64,000 nt of DNA from G963692885 sp964657395 (GCA_964657395.1 CAZZUX010000005.1:1-64000); one strand, 5' to 3'. Positions 27,801 to 36,631 are shown, numbered from the stretch's first letter. Notes: generated by a model from the sequence alone, not told the origin. A program made the numbers and translations.

Positions 27801-28874
27801 CTACTGGGGCGGTGTCAGTACCACGTCGGTGATGTCCGAACCAGCGACGGTGATCTGGGTGCTGACGTTGCGATAAGAGATGCGGGCATCGGGATCGAAG
27901 GCGCCTCCTGCGGAGACGGAATACTTGCCATCCGGAACGGCAGCAAAGCTGAAGCTGCCGTCTGCCGCGGTGATCGCAGAGAGCTGGGAGCCGGCGTTAT
28001 CCGAGAGGGCGAGCGACACACTGGCGTTCGGCAGGGGATGGCTGCTGGAAGTTACCATGACGCCACGCACGTGGTGGAGGTCGGTGAGATTCATCATCAT
28101 GTCCAGACCAGGACGCTCTTCGCCGGCTTTGATGGTGACCAGGGATGCCCGACCACGGTCGATGGTATTGCCGAGGAAGACGGGAAACAGTCCGCCACTG
28201 CGCGGGACGGCCTGGATGGTGTAGGTGCCGTCGGCCAGACCAGCCAGGTGATAGCGGCCACGATCGTCGGTTTGTGCATTGCTGCCGATGGAACGAAAGG
28301 TCGTGTTGGCTGCTGTGGAAGAGCTGTCCGCACTTGCTCCCGAGGGAGCAAGGGCGATCATGGCAGACACAGTGATACCCGCGGCGGGTGTTCCGTCGTC
28401 GTAGATAATAGCGCCGAGGAGATCGGCTCCGCGGTAGGCAGTGACGTTGGTGCTGGAGACCTGGCCAGCCTGGATGCTGACACGAGTGATCATGCCGAGA
28501 AAGGTTTGCCGCATGGCAGGAGCAGCGTCTCCGTAGATGTTCAGTTGACGGATTGGCTGGATGTACCCGGGCAACGTGACTTGTACGTCGTATACGCCGG
28601 ACTGCACGTCTTTCATCAGGAAGGTGCCGTCGGCTGCTGTTGTGCTCATGGAAGAGCCGAAGCCGCGTCGACTCTGGCTACCGGAAGAGTCGGGTTCGGT
28701 GACATCGGGCACAAGGGACACGGTGGCGAACCGCGCCGGCTTCTGGGTGTCGGAGCAGAAGACCTGTCCGATCAGGCTGCCGGTGCCGCTTTGAGCGCGG
28801 GCAACCGCATGGCTGACGATTACTAAAGCCGGGCTGATGACCCAGCAAGCGGCTTTCCGAAGAGATGGACGCAT
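27801..28874 (-). CDS. secreted carboxypeptidase-regulatory-like (Ig-like) protein
   Basis: 357 aa. A signal peptide (MRPSLRKAACWVISPALVIVSHAVARAQS) precedes several Ig-like carboxypeptidase regulatory-type repeats (GSLIGQVFCSDTQKPARFATVSL, DGTFLMKDVQSGVYDVQVTLPGYIQPI, ..PAAGITVSAMIA, NASVSLALSDNAGSQLSAITAADGSF). Such modules occur in outer-membrane and secreted proteins; there is no catalytic domain here. The ATG at 28874 is chosen because it starts the signal peptide. Confidence 0.8.
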   Translation of the reverse strand: MRPSLRKAACWVISPALVIVSHAVARAQSGTGSLIGQVFCSDTQKPARFATVSLVPDVTEPDSSGSQSRRGFGSSMSTTAADGTFLMKDVQSGVYDVQVTLPGYIQPIRQLNIYGDAAPAMRQTFLGMITRVSIQAGQVSSTNVTAYRGADLLGAIIYDDGTPAAGITVSAMIALAPSGASADSSSTAANTTFRSIGSNAQTDDRGRYHLAGLADGTYTIQAVPRSGGLFPVFLGNTIDRGRASLVTIKAGEERPGLDMMMNLTDLHHVRGVMVTSSSHPLPNASVSLALSDNAGSQLSAITAADGSFSFAAVPDGKYSVSAGGAFDPDARISYRNVSTQITVAGSDITDVVLTPPQ

Positions 28875-28956
28875 GGTACCCCGGCATTTCTTCCTCCAGC
28901 TTAGACGCACCGAACCCGAGAACAGCCCCTTTGGGTTTGGACTCGTTGCGGGTTGG

Positions 28957-29718
28957 CTAATCGGGATCGATGCTGTCGAACATGCTTTTTTCACTCTGAG
29001 CCAGGACCGGATGGCGTGCGGCCGCAAGCAGATAATGCTCCTGGTGGCCATGTTTCGCGAAGACGTCTGCTGCGCGGTTCATGACGCCCTGGGTGTTGTG
29101 GATTTCCAGAGCCTGACGCTTGATTTGTTGCAGGTCGCCCATTTCGAGAGTAAGCGATGAGGGCGTCTTGGGCGCGACCGCGGCCTCCTCGGTGAACTTG
29201 GAGACGTTGAAGCTGGTGGAGGCGAAGTACAGCTTTTGGGGCGCGTAGATGACAAGGTCGCCGTCCGGTTGCAGCTGCTCCGGTGCGAAGAAACTACGAC
29301 CTGCCCAGTGGAAGGCTGCCGTAGCCATGAGGCCGACCATGGTGTGATCGCGATGCATGTTGGGACCGCCGTCTCCTCCGAAGGTGAGGACGACGTGAGG
29401 ACGGTAGCGGCGAATTTGTTCGACCAGCATGGTGGCCATGACGTGGAAGTTGAGGTGGAGCAGTTCTCCGTCGGGATAGTCCATGACTTCGCTACTGGTG
29501 ACCTTGAGCAGACTGCAGGCGCGTGCAAATTCCCCTCGGCGCAGTTCTGCCAGTTCTTCGTCCGAGCTAGCTTCGCCACGATTGGAGGCGGCGCGGCCTT
29601 CGGTCAGGCAGATGACGCGCGTTTCGACCCCTGCTGCGTGGGCCTGGAGTAATGCTCCGGCGAATCCGCCACTCTCGTCATCAGGATGGGCGGTAATGCA
29701 GAGCAGCCGCAGTGCCAA
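28957..29718 (-). CDS. PIG-L family deacetylase
   Basis: 253-aa cytosolic zinc deacetylase of the PIG-L/LmbE family: ITAHPDDESGGFAGALLQA (zinc ligands H-x-D-D), GGDGGPNMHRDHTMVGLMA and a C-terminal HQEHYLLA motif. Similar enzymes include BshB of bacillithiol synthesis and chitooligosaccharide deacetylases; no bshA or bshC is seen here. Its start overlaps the 3' end of rnhB by 38 bp. Independent of the larger PIG-L protein at 22.4-25.3 kb. Confidence 0.87.
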   Translation of the reverse strand: MALRLLCITAHPDDESGGFAGALLQAHAAGVETRVICLTEGRAASNRGEASSDEELAELRRGEFARACSLLKVTSSEVMDYPDGELLHLNFHVMATMLVEQIRRYRPHVVLTFGGDGGPNMHRDHTMVGLMATAAFHWAGRSFFAPEQLQPDGDLVIYAPQKLYFASTSFNVSKFTEEAAVAPKTPSSLTLEMGDLQQIKRQALEIHNTQGVMNRAADVFAKHGHQEHYLLAAARHPVLAQSEKSMFDSIDPD

Positions 29719-30717
29719 GCTTATTCTCCTCGGTCAGAAATTCCTGTGATGTGTCCGGATATTCCGCTGGTGTTTCGGTCTCAGCCGGTACCTCGAAGCC
29801 GAAAGGGTAGTCCCATGGAAGCGAGCGCTGGGCGACAGGCCGGAAGGTGAAGCGATGCAGCGGAGTGGGTCCATGACGGGTTAAGGCGCGCTTGTGCTCG
29901 GGTGTGGAGTAGCCTTTGTGCGACGCGAGTCCGTATTGAGGATATTGCTCGTGGTACTCGCACATACGGCGATCGCGGTAGACCTTCGCAATGACCGATG
30001 CGGCAGCGATCGAGAGACTGAGGCTGTCGCCGTAGATGATGGCGGTTTGCGCGCAAGGATGGTCGAGTCGTAGAGCGTCGATGAGCAGGTGGTCGGGTGT
30101 CGGCGCGAGTTTGCGGACAGCCTGCGTCATGGCGAGACGCGATGCCTGGTAGATGTTGATGCGGTCGATGGTCTCGGCATCGACTTCTTCGATGGAGCAG
30201 CCGATGGCTTTCTGGCGGACGATTTTGGCTAGGCGCTCGCGATCTTCGACTTCGAGCTGCTTGGAATCGCGAAGGCCGCGGATGCGGCAGTCCAGCGGAA
30301 GGATGACGGCTGCGGCAACGACGGGGCCGAAGAGGGCACCGCGTCCTACTTCGTCTACGCCGGCGATGACGGTGGCACCGTTGGCGCGGGCNNNNNNNNN
30401 NNNNNNNNNNNNNNNNNNNNNNNNNNNNNNNNNNNNNNNNNNNNNNNNNNNNNNNNNNNNNNNNNNNNNNNNNNNNNNNNNNNNNNNNNNNCACCGCGTC
30501 CTACTTCGTCTACGCCGGCGATGACGGTGGCACCGTTGGCGCGGGCGGCGCGTTCATACTTGTGGCCGCAGACGAGGGTGCGCAGCATCTGCAGCTTGCG
30601 CGTTGCGGCAGAGAGTGTGCGTGGATTTTTGGTGGGAGTGCAGTCTGTTTCAACCTGCAGAGCTTCAAGGTCGAGCTCTGCCAGTTCGTCTTCTCGGATA
30701 AGCATGCGACCAGCCAT
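29681..30717 (-). CDS. rnhB: ribonuclease HII, interrupted by an assembly gap
   Basis: Removes RNA from RNA-DNA hybrids and single ribonucleotides. The N-terminal half reads up to GVDEVGRG and the C-terminal half includes YGDSLSLSIAAASVIAKVYRD. A 100-N gap (30392-30491) sits in the middle and is flanked by identical 55-bp sequence. Removing the gap and one copy gives an uninterrupted 293-aa protein with GVDEVGRG-ALFGPVVAAA and GLRDSKQL in frame. A roughly 60-residue N-terminal extension precedes the catalytic core. Last-but-one gene of the rpsP operon, overlapping the PIG-L start by 38 bp. Not a pseudogene. Confidence 0.92.
30337..30391 (+). repeat. 55-bp duplicated contig end, left of the gap
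   Basis: Identical to 30492-30546 on the right of the gap. Encodes part of the RNase HII GVDEVGRG motif. An artefact of unmerged contigs rather than a biological repeat. Confidence 0.93.
30392..30491. other. 100-base assembly gap
   Basis: Exactly 100 Ns, the usual placeholder for an unknown-size scaffold join. The joined contigs actually overlap, as shown by the identical 55 bp on each side. Confidence 0.98.
30492..30546 (+). repeat. 55-bp duplicated contig end, right of the gap
   Basis: Identical to 30337-30391. See the left copy; only one exists in the genome if the frame-restoring interpretation is right. Confidence 0.93.
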
Positions 30718-30792
30718 GGATTTACCCAGTGTAACGCCGGGCCGGCTGCGGAAGGTTGTGGGTAAAGCGGGCGAAATAGAACGAACACGAAA

Positions 30793-30823
30793 AGCTCCGT
30801 CCAGATTGGAGAAGGACGGAGCT
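30793..30823 (-). terminator. rho-independent terminator after rplS
   Basis: Perfect 10-bp inverted repeat AGCTCCGTCC / GGACGGAGCT with an 11-nt loop. On the minus strand it is followed by TTTTCG. It lies 33 bp past the rplS stop and just before rnhB, so it may separate or attenuate expression between the ribosomal genes and rnhB. Confidence 0.8.
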
Positions 30824-30855
30824 GGTTCATTCGTGAGTTGCGGAAACGGAGAGGA

Positions 30856-31209
30856 CTAGGTGCGTTCGACTTCCTTGAGACGGGCAGCCTTGCCGCGCAG
30901 ACCGCGGAGGTAGAACAGCTTGGCGCGACGGACCTGGAAGGAGCGAACCTTCTCGACCTTGTCGACGACCTTGGAGTTGAATGGGAAGATACGCTCGACA
31001 CCCTGACCGAAGCTCATCTTGCGAACGGTGAAGCTACCCTGCGGGCCGCGCTTGTAGGCGATGACCATGCCTTCAAAGGCCTGGGTGCGTTCCTTGTCGC
31101 CTTCTTTAATCTTGACCTGCACGCGAACGGTGTCGCCTGGTGCAAACGCTGGAAGATCGGTGCGCGCGAGCTTGTCGGCTAGGCGCTGCATTACTGGATG
31201 AATAGACAT
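30856..31209 (-). CDS. rplS: 50S ribosomal protein L19
   Basis: 117-aa L19, contacts the 16S rRNA at the subunit bridge. Conserved KIKEGDKERTQAFEGMVIAYKRG, SFTVRKMSFGQGVERIFPFNSKVVDKVEKVR and RRAKLFYLRGLRGKAARLKE. The ATG at 31209 is the standard N-terminus. Between trmD and rnhB in the canonical operon. Confidence 0.98.
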   Translation of the reverse strand: MSIHPVMQRLADKLARTDLPAFAPGDTVRVQVKIKEGDKERTQAFEGMVIAYKRGPQGSFTVRKMSFGQGVERIFPFNSKVVDKVEKVRSFQVRRAKLFYLRGLRGKAARLKEVERT

Positions 31210-31315
31210 AGTTGTTCCTGACGGTTGGATACGAAGCTTTAGTTTACACAAGATTCGGCCCGGATGGCGTGATGTTCGCTTTCTGGCTGGCCTTGTTCGC
31301 CGAGCGGCGGGGTGT

Positions 31316-32149
31316 TCAGGAAAGGCGGGGCAGGCTCTTCAGGAATACCAGATCTTCTTTTGACAGTTCTGCGTTTTCGAGCAGGTCGGGACGGTTGCGG
31401 AGGGTCTTCTCGAGCGCTTTCTGACGACGCCATGTGCGGATCTGGTCGTGATTACCGCCGGTTAAGACCTCAGGCACGGGGACGCCCTGGAACTCTGCCG
31501 GACGGGTGTAGTGGGGATAGTCGAGGAGGCCGCCGGAGCCGTGAACGGAGCTGGGTAGCGGGCGTTGGTCGCCCTGGTCGGGATTGGCGGAGCGGATGTT
31601 GGCGTCGGCGGCTCCGAAGCTCTCGTTGGCAGAGGACGCTTCGTTGCCGAGCACGCCGGGCAGCAGGCGCATGGTGGCATCGAGGATGATGGCTGCGCCG
31701 AGCTCGCCGCCGGACAGCACGTAGTCGCCGATTGAAAGCTCGCGGTCGCAGAAGAGTTCGTTGACGCGCTCATCGACACCTTCATAACGGCCGCAGATGA
31801 GGACGATGCGGTCGAGCCTGGCGAGTTGGTACGCGACAGACTGCCGGAATTGTGCGCCCTGGGCAGACAAGAGGATGACTGACTCGCGGGCATCGGGATG
31901 GGTGCGCTCCGATTTTGGACGGATGGTGAGGGAAGCGAGTGCGTCGGCGATCGGCTCGGGTTTCAGCACCATGCCTTCGCCGCCACCGAAGGGCCGGTCG
32001 TCTACGGTGCGATGGCGATCATGGGTGAAGGACCGGAGGTCGTGGGTAGAGATCTGGACGATGCCATTGGCTTGTGCGCGCTTGATGACGCCGTAGGTGA
32101 AGATGCTCTGAAAGAAGTCAGGAAAAATGGTCAGGATGTCGAAGCGCAT
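31316..32149 (-). CDS. trmD: tRNA (guanine-N1-)-methyltransferase
   Basis: Forms m1G37 on tRNA, preventing frameshifting. MRFDILTIFPDFFQSIFTYGVIKRA, GGGEGMVLKPEPI, LICGRYEGVDERV, IGDYVLSGGELGAAIILDA and LLDYPHYTRPAEFQGVPVPEVLTGGNH are all conserved SPOUT/TrmD motifs. At 277 aa it is about 25 residues longer than usual because of an inserted segment (GAADANIRSANPDQGDQRPL) in the linker before LLDYPHYTRP. rimM lies 3 bp upstream. Confidence 0.97.
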   Translation of the reverse strand: MRFDILTIFPDFFQSIFTYGVIKRAQANGIVQISTHDLRSFTHDRHRTVDDRPFGGGEGMVLKPEPIADALASLTIRPKSERTHPDARESVILLSAQGAQFRQSVAYQLARLDRIVLICGRYEGVDERVNELFCDRELSIGDYVLSGGELGAAIILDATMRLLPGVLGNEASSANESFGAADANIRSANPDQGDQRPLPSSVHGSGGLLDYPHYTRPAEFQGVPVPEVLTGGNHDQIRTWRRQKALEKTLRNRPDLLENAELSKEDLVFLKSLPRLS

Positions 32150-32152
32150 GGT

Positions 32153-32863
32153 TCAGGCTTTGTCCTGGATGTCTCTCGATTGATCAGTCGAATCTTCATC
32201 GATCAGGGCGGCGGAGTCTCCGGCAGAGTTCAGTTCAAGGAGGCCGTCGGGGAGCCGCATGATGACGCGTCGGGAAGAGATATCGACTGCAACGAGGTAT
32301 TTCTTTGCGAAGGGTACCAGGACTTCGGGTGTTTTCCGCGTGCGTGTTCCAAGTCGCTTCTTCGCTGTCGCTGCTGGTTCGGACGCAGCTATCGGCGTTT
32401 GAACCGGGGTTCTGACGACAAGAAGATCGGGCGCACCGAGCAGACCTCGTTCCATGTCCGTGATCTCGCCGACGTAGTGCTCTTCGCCGTTGCCGTTTTC
32501 GCCTAAGTTGACGAGCCGGCAGCCAATGAGGTCGCCTATGTAGACGGCATCGTCTTCGAGCGGTGCGCGTTCGCTGGCGGGAATGACGACTTCGAGTCCG
32601 CGCAGAGGTTCTGCGTCATTGATCGAGTCAATGCCCTTGAACTTGAAGACAATGCGCCCCTGATGCAGCCAGTGACGTTCGATGATGGCCTCGCGGGGAA
32701 CCAGTGTCTGGCGTGCCGGTGAACCCTCTGCCGCAGCCAGAAAAACACGCGTGCGGGTGGCAAAGCGTTCAGGGAAGTCGGTGAAGATGTCTGCGATGAT
32801 CTCGCCCTTGCGGCCCTGTGGACGAACGAGGCGGGCGAGCAGAACCCATGCACTTTCAGGCAT
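32153..32863 (-). CDS. rimM: ribosome maturation factor RimM
   Basis: 16S rRNA processing factor for the 30S head. WVLLARLVRPQGRKGEIIADIFTDFPERF is the N-terminal beta-barrel signature and the PRC-barrel follows (DDAVYIGDLIGCRLVNL...). 236 aa, longer than the usual 170-180 because the PRC-barrel contains a Lys/Arg-rich insertion (TAKKRLGTRTRKTPEV). ATG 32863 is chosen over a TTG six codons upstream. Next to trmD as in most bacteria. Confidence 0.95.
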   Translation of the reverse strand: MPESAWVLLARLVRPQGRKGEIIADIFTDFPERFATRTRVFLAAAEGSPARQTLVPREAIIERHWLHQGRIVFKFKGIDSINDAEPLRGLEVVIPASERAPLEDDAVYIGDLIGCRLVNLGENGNGEEHYVGEITDMERGLLGAPDLLVVRTPVQTPIAASEPAATAKKRLGTRTRKTPEVLVPFAKKYLVAVDISSRRVIMRLPDGLLELNSAGDSAALIDEDSTDQSRDIQDKA

Positions 32864-32931
32864 GGTGGGAGGACCGGTCAAGACAAGTGGCTACCGGCAC
32901 GGAGAGATGATCAGCGAAAGATGAAAGGACG

Positions 32932-33249
32932 CTAGTGCGTTTGCGTAACTGTATGCGGCTGGTGTCCGTCACTATCCGACTTCTCGCCATTTTCTTCCAG
33001 GATATCCAGGGTATAGCGATGATGATGCTTCATACTGACAGCGCCAAGGATAGTGCGCATGGAGCGTGCCGTCCGGCCCTGCTTGCCGATGACCTTGCCC
33101 ACGTCCGCGGGAGCGACGCGGAGTCTCAGGACTGTATTTTCATCCCGCTCAACCGCGTCGACCACGACTGCGGCTGGTTCATCGACCAGCGCGCGCGCAA
33201 TTTCAGATACCAGTTCCTGCATGTCATCCAGCTTTTCAACACCCGCCAT
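32932..33249 (-). CDS. khpA: KH-domain RNA-binding protein KhpA
   Basis: 105-aa single KH-domain protein (YlqC/KhpA), an RNA chaperone that pairs with KhpB in other bacteria. Core: LVSEIARALVDEPAAVVVDAVERDENTVLRLRVAPADVGKVIGKQGRTARSMRTIL; the G-K-Q-G loop is the KH signature. ATG 33249 has GGAGA 5 nt upstream; the longer frame up to 33312 lacks this. It sits between rpsP and rimM, its usual place. Confidence 0.93.
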   Translation of the reverse strand: MAGVEKLDDMQELVSEIARALVDEPAAVVVDAVERDENTVLRLRVAPADVGKVIGKQGRTARSMRTILGAVSMKHHHRYTLDILEENGEKSDSDGHQPHTVTQTH

Positions 33250-33388
33250 GAACATCTCCGTCGGCCATGCGCTATGCAAACCTGCGAAGGAGACCATCGC
33301 TCGTACAAACAACCATAGTCAAGGCAAAAAGCTTGGAATGCGCCCTTCCTGCATTTCGCCGCTCCTGGTCCTGGACGCGGGTCAGGAC

Positions 33389-33643
33389 CTAGGCGGCGGC
33401 AGGTGTGGCGGGTACATACTTGTCGACCAGCTTCTTGACGCGGTCGGAAAGCTGCGCGCCATTGCCGGTCCAGTACGAGATACGGTCCTGCTTCAGGCTT
33501 ACTGTTGCTGGATTGGTGCGGGGATTGTAGGTTCCCACGATTTCGATAGAACGGCCATTGCGGGCGCGATCCTTTTCGATGACAACTACGCGGTAGTGCG
33601 GCTGCTTACGCGCACCAAAGCGCGCCAGACGGATCATCAACAC
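33389..33643 (-). CDS. rpsP: 30S ribosomal protein S16
   Basis: 84-aa S16: MIRLARFGARKQPHYRVVVIEKDRARNGRSIEIVGTYNPRT is diagnostic. The GTG at 33643 (read MLMIRLARF) has GAGAGG 9 nt upstream; the internal ATG at 33637 is an alternative that drops two residues. First gene of the rpsP-khpA-rimM-trmD-rplS-rnhB operon. Confidence 0.97.
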   Translation of the reverse strand: MLMIRLARFGARKQPHYRVVVIEKDRARNGRSIEIVGTYNPRTNPATVSLKQDRISYWTGNGAQLSDRVKKLVDKYVPATPAAA

Positions 33644-33745
33644 AGGCAAAAACCTCTCAAATTTGGGTCGGATCTCAGGTAAAGATCCTGGATAACTGAT
33701 GGGTGCGCACGCACCGGCCGAGCCGGGAACGCATTCCAGCATTCA

Positions 33746-33774
33746 AGTATCGCCGATAAAGGCCGGAATCGCAA
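33746..33774 (-). promoter_or_regulatory. candidate promoter of the rpsP operon
   Basis: On the minus strand: -35 TTGCGA (33769-33774), exact 17-bp spacer, -10 GATACT (33746-33751). Four of six positions match in each box. It begins immediately after the terminator of the upstream oxidoreductase gene and would give a leader of about 95 nt, in which an autoregulatory structure is possible but not shown. Confidence 0.5.
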
Positions 33775-33805
33775 GCAAATGGCCGTGGGAGAACCGGCCA
33801 TTTGC
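33775..33805 (-). terminator. terminator-like hairpin after the Gfo/Idh/MocA gene
   Basis: Perfect 10-bp inverted repeat GCAAATGGCC / GGCCATTTGC with an 11-nt loop, directly following the stop at 33807 on minus. No pure T-run follows, so termination strength is uncertain; the stem may also insulate the rpsP promoter beside it. Confidence 0.6.
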
Positions 33806-33806
33806 G

Positions 33807-35162
33807 CTAGGCCAGCTTCATTTCCTTCGGGTTCCAGTGAACGATGGCGTCCTTCTCCATGCTTAGATTGCCCAGCAGTGCGGCGCCTGCAGCCCGAAAG
33901 CCGAAAACCGGATCTTCGACTATGGCAGTGCGCGTCCGCACGGCATTGAAGAAGTTGCGGAAGTGGTCATAGCTGTCGCTGTAACCCTGCGGCACCGAAT
34001 AACGATCGACACTGGTTTCGTTCATCTGCTGCTGCTGGCTTTCCGGATATTTCTGGCGGTAGGCTTCGAGGGTGCGCTTCTGGATCTCTTCGGTGAAGGT
34101 GCCGACGGTGAAGCCGGGCTCTTTTTCACGCGGGGTGCGGCTGACGATGACACTGCGGCCAGCTATCTCGAGCGTGCCTTCGGACCCTGTGAAGATGAGG
34201 CCTTCGCTTTCCTCGCCGCCATCGACGAAGTTGACGCGCAGGCTGAGGTTGAAGCCTTCCGGGTAGTCGAAGAGAGCAAGCAGGACATCGGGTGCGTCGC
34301 GGCCATCTTTCCAGAATCGGATGCCGCCGGTGGCCATGGCCCTGGTCGGCCCTATGGTGTTGGTCACGAAGTGGGTGCCACTGAAGAGATGAACGAACAG
34401 ATCGCCGGCTACGCCTGAGCCGTAGGCCTTCCATTTACGCCATTGGAAGAAGTGTTCTGCGTTCCATGGAATCTTCGGAGCGGTGCCGAGGAAGCGCGGC
34501 CAGTCGCAGGTTTCTGTGCTGGCGTCGACAGGTACGGTGTAATCCCAGGCGCCTATGGCCGAGTTGCGGTCCCAGCGTGCGGTCACCATGTTCAGCTGGC
34601 CGATGGCGCCGGCGGCGATTAATTCCTTGGCCTTCGCGTAGACCGCGGAGCTGACGCGTTGGCTGCCCACCTGCATGATGCGCCTGGTGGAGCGCCAGGT
34701 CTCGATGATTTCCGGTCCATCGGAGTAGAGATGGATCATCGGCTTCTCGCAGTAGACGTCCTTGCCGGCCTTCATGGCATCGGTGGCTGCCTGCTTGTGC
34801 CAGTGATCAGGAGTGGCGATGATGACTGCGTCAATGTCTTTGCGGGCGAGGATCTCGCGATAGTCCCTGGTGGTGAAGACATCGTTGCCCCAGAGTTCCT
34901 TGCTGTGATCGAGACGGCCCTGGTAGCAATCGGCAACGGCCATCAGCTTGGTGCCGGGTACGCGCAGGGCGACCTTGGTATCACCCTGGCCCTGGTTGCC
35001 CGCACCGATGAGCGCGATCTGCAGATGGTCATTGCTTGCGACAGGCTTGGCATCTTCGTCGGGCTGCTGCGCATTGAGCATGTGATAGCCGGGCGCGATC
35101 AGGGTGTCACCGGCAAGCAGGCCGGCAGCTTTCAGGAATCCTCTACGTGTGGGTATGGGCAT
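33807..35162 (-). CDS. Gfo/Idh/MocA family oxidoreductase, Tat-exported
   Basis: 451-aa NAD(P)-dependent sugar or inositol dehydrogenase-like enzyme. The N-terminus MPIPTRRGFLKAAGLLAG is a twin-arginine signal, so the enzyme should fold in the cytoplasm and act outside the inner membrane. HLQIALIGAGNQGQGDTKVALRVPG is the Rossmann motif, and EKPMIHLYSDGPEI carries the catalytic Glu-Lys-Pro. A Tat-exported MocA-type enzyme typically oxidises a glycan-derived sugar; the substrate is unknown. Confidence 0.88.
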   Translation of the reverse strand: MPIPTRRGFLKAAGLLAGDTLIAPGYHMLNAQQPDEDAKPVASNDHLQIALIGAGNQGQGDTKVALRVPGTKLMAVADCYQGRLDHSKELWGNDVFTTRDYREILARKDIDAVIIATPDHWHKQAATDAMKAGKDVYCEKPMIHLYSDGPEIIETWRSTRRIMQVGSQRVSSAVYAKAKELIAAGAIGQLNMVTARWDRNSAIGAWDYTVPVDASTETCDWPRFLGTAPKIPWNAEHFFQWRKWKAYGSGVAGDLFVHLFSGTHFVTNTIGPTRAMATGGIRFWKDGRDAPDVLLALFDYPEGFNLSLRVNFVDGGEESEGLIFTGSEGTLEIAGRSVIVSRTPREKEPGFTVGTFTEEIQKRTLEAYRQKYPESQQQQMNETSVDRYSVPQGYSDSYDHFRNFFNAVRTRTAIVEDPVFGFRAAGAALLGNLSMEKDAIVHWNPKEMKLA

Positions 35163-35168
35163 CAGTCC

Positions 35169-35675
35169 TCAGGGTGTGGCTTGGTGGTCATGGGTGTGGC
35201 TTGCGACGGCACTGCGGAAGTCATTCACACAGGCGATGCCTGCCTTCTTCTTCGAGTCGTCACTCTTGGCGGTAAAGAACGGCGAGTCGCCATCTTTAAG
35301 GTAGACCTTCATGTGAATCGACGCGCTGAAAGACAGGCTATAGCCATAAGACGCCGAGTTGTCCTTGGGGTTGCCGGTCTGTTCAGCAGGAGTCTGGGTG
35401 TCGTGCCCGCTGCGTTCTTTCTCTTTGTCGAATCGCAGAGTGAGGTCAGCGTTGTCCGGATCGTCGATGACCGTGAAGCGTCCCCAGGCCTTGATGGCAT
35501 CGGCTGCGCCCTGAGCTACGCCGGGTTGGTGCGTGTCATCGATGATGGCGACGGTATGGGCGCCAGAGACGGCGCTGGGAAAATTGTCTCCGGCGGCCTG
35601 CGCATGCAGCGGGTTGCCATAATTGAAGATGAACGACAGGGCTATTAGTCCAGCATGTAGTCCGGCTTTTCTCAT
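35169..35675 (-). CDS. exported hypothetical protein
   Basis: 168 aa with a signal peptide (MRKAGLHAGLIALSFIFNYGNPLHAQA). The body has VSGAHTVAIIDDTHQPG, AIKAWGRFTVIDDPDNADLTLRFDKEKER and SASIHMKVYLKDGDSPFFTAK and carries no recognised domain. GAGG sits 5 nt before ATG 35675. It is 6 bp upstream of the MocA-type gene on the same strand, so the two are probably co-transcribed. Confidence 0.75.
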   Translation of the reverse strand: MRKAGLHAGLIALSFIFNYGNPLHAQAAGDNFPSAVSGAHTVAIIDDTHQPGVAQGAADAIKAWGRFTVIDDPDNADLTLRFDKEKERSGHDTQTPAEQTGNPKDNSASYGYSLSFSASIHMKVYLKDGDSPFFTAKSDDSKKKAGIACVNDFRSAVASHTHDHQATP

Positions 35676-35767
35676 TCCATCCTCATGGAAGAAAGTGCTG
35701 AAGGGAAGTATCTGCAGCGACCGGCAATGATAACCCGGACGCGAGTGCCGGTGCACCGCTGGATGCC

Positions 35768-36631
35768 TCAGCCAGCATGAGGGAACAGGAAGCGCAGCAT
35801 GGGCGAGACACGTTGAGCCCAGGCTTCTTCACAGTGGGTACCGCCGGCCGCGACTTCATAGTGGAGATCTACATTCTCCTGCCAGCCATGGCGCAACAAC
35901 TGGCGGTACAGGATGTCAGTATTTTCAAGCGTGCGAGCGCCTTCGGCATCACCACAGTCAAGCCATAGATGCGGCTTGGGGTGGAGTTTTACATTCCGCA
36001 GGAGATTCAGGATGCTTCGATGGTTCCACCAGACGGACGGCGAATGAATGGCAAGCCGGCCGAAGATCTGTGGGTATTCCAATCCGAAGAAAAGCGAAAC
36101 GAGGCCGCCCAGTGACGATCCGCCGATCCCTGTATGGTCACGGCCGGATAGTACTCGATAGTGCTGCTGGATAAAGGGAATGAGTTCCTGCGTGATCAAC
36201 TTTCCATAGGCCGGCGCTTCGCCGCCGCCCATTTTCCAGTCACGGGTGGGCGTGTACTCAGCGATGCGACGGGCGCCCGTGTTGTAGATGCCGACGATGA
36301 TGAGCGGCTCGACTTCGCCTGCTGCAATGCTGCGGTCAGCAGCGTCCATGACCTGCCAGGTGCGACCGGGAACATACGAGGTATGTCCGTCGAAGAGGTT
36401 CTGTCCATCGTGCAGGTAAAGCACAGGAAAGTGGCGCTGTGGCTCGCTGGTATAGTGTGGCGGCACGTAGACGATGAGGTTGCGTGGGTCGGGCAGGAAG
36501 TCGCTGCGGAAATGCTGATGCAGCTTCAGTCGTTCGTGGGGAGTGGCAGAGTCCTCGGCGCTGGAAAGGACAGGAGGAGCTTCCGCAAGGGTAAGCGGCG
36601 ATGCTTCTTCTGGTGTCAGCTTCGTCTCCAC
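35768..36631 (-). CDS. alpha/beta-hydrolase esterase (enterochelin-esterase-like)
   Basis: 287 aa, esterase D/Fes-type serine hydrolase. FPVLYLHDGQNLFDG marks the oxyanion region and GIGGSSLGGLVSLFFGLEYPQIFG carries the nucleophile elbow G-x-S-x-G. Near the C-terminus a catalytic His is plausible in VAAGGTHCEEAWAQR. No signal peptide. It is divergent from the next esterase (36821, plus strand), with 189 bp between their starts. Substrate unknown. Confidence 0.85.
   Translation of the reverse strand: METKLTPEEASPLTLAEAPPVLSSAEDSATPHERLKLHQHFRSDFLPDPRNLIVYVPPHYTSEPQRHFPVLYLHDGQNLFDGHTSYVPGRTWQVMDAADRSIAAGEVEPLIIVGIYNTGARRIAEYTPTRDWKMGGGEAPAYGKLITQELIPFIQQHYRVLSGRDHTGIGGSSLGGLVSLFFGLEYPQIFGRLAIHSPSVWWNHRSILNLLRNVKLHPKPHLWLDCGDAEGARTLENTDILYRQLLRHGWQENVDLHYEVAAGGTHCEEAWAQRVSPMLRFLFPHAG

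Noticed and set aside
30337..30546. rnhB as a real pseudogene or a genuine 55-bp direct repeat
   Set aside because: Joining the contigs through the overlap restores the full frame and the conserved motifs, so the repeat is an assembly artefact.
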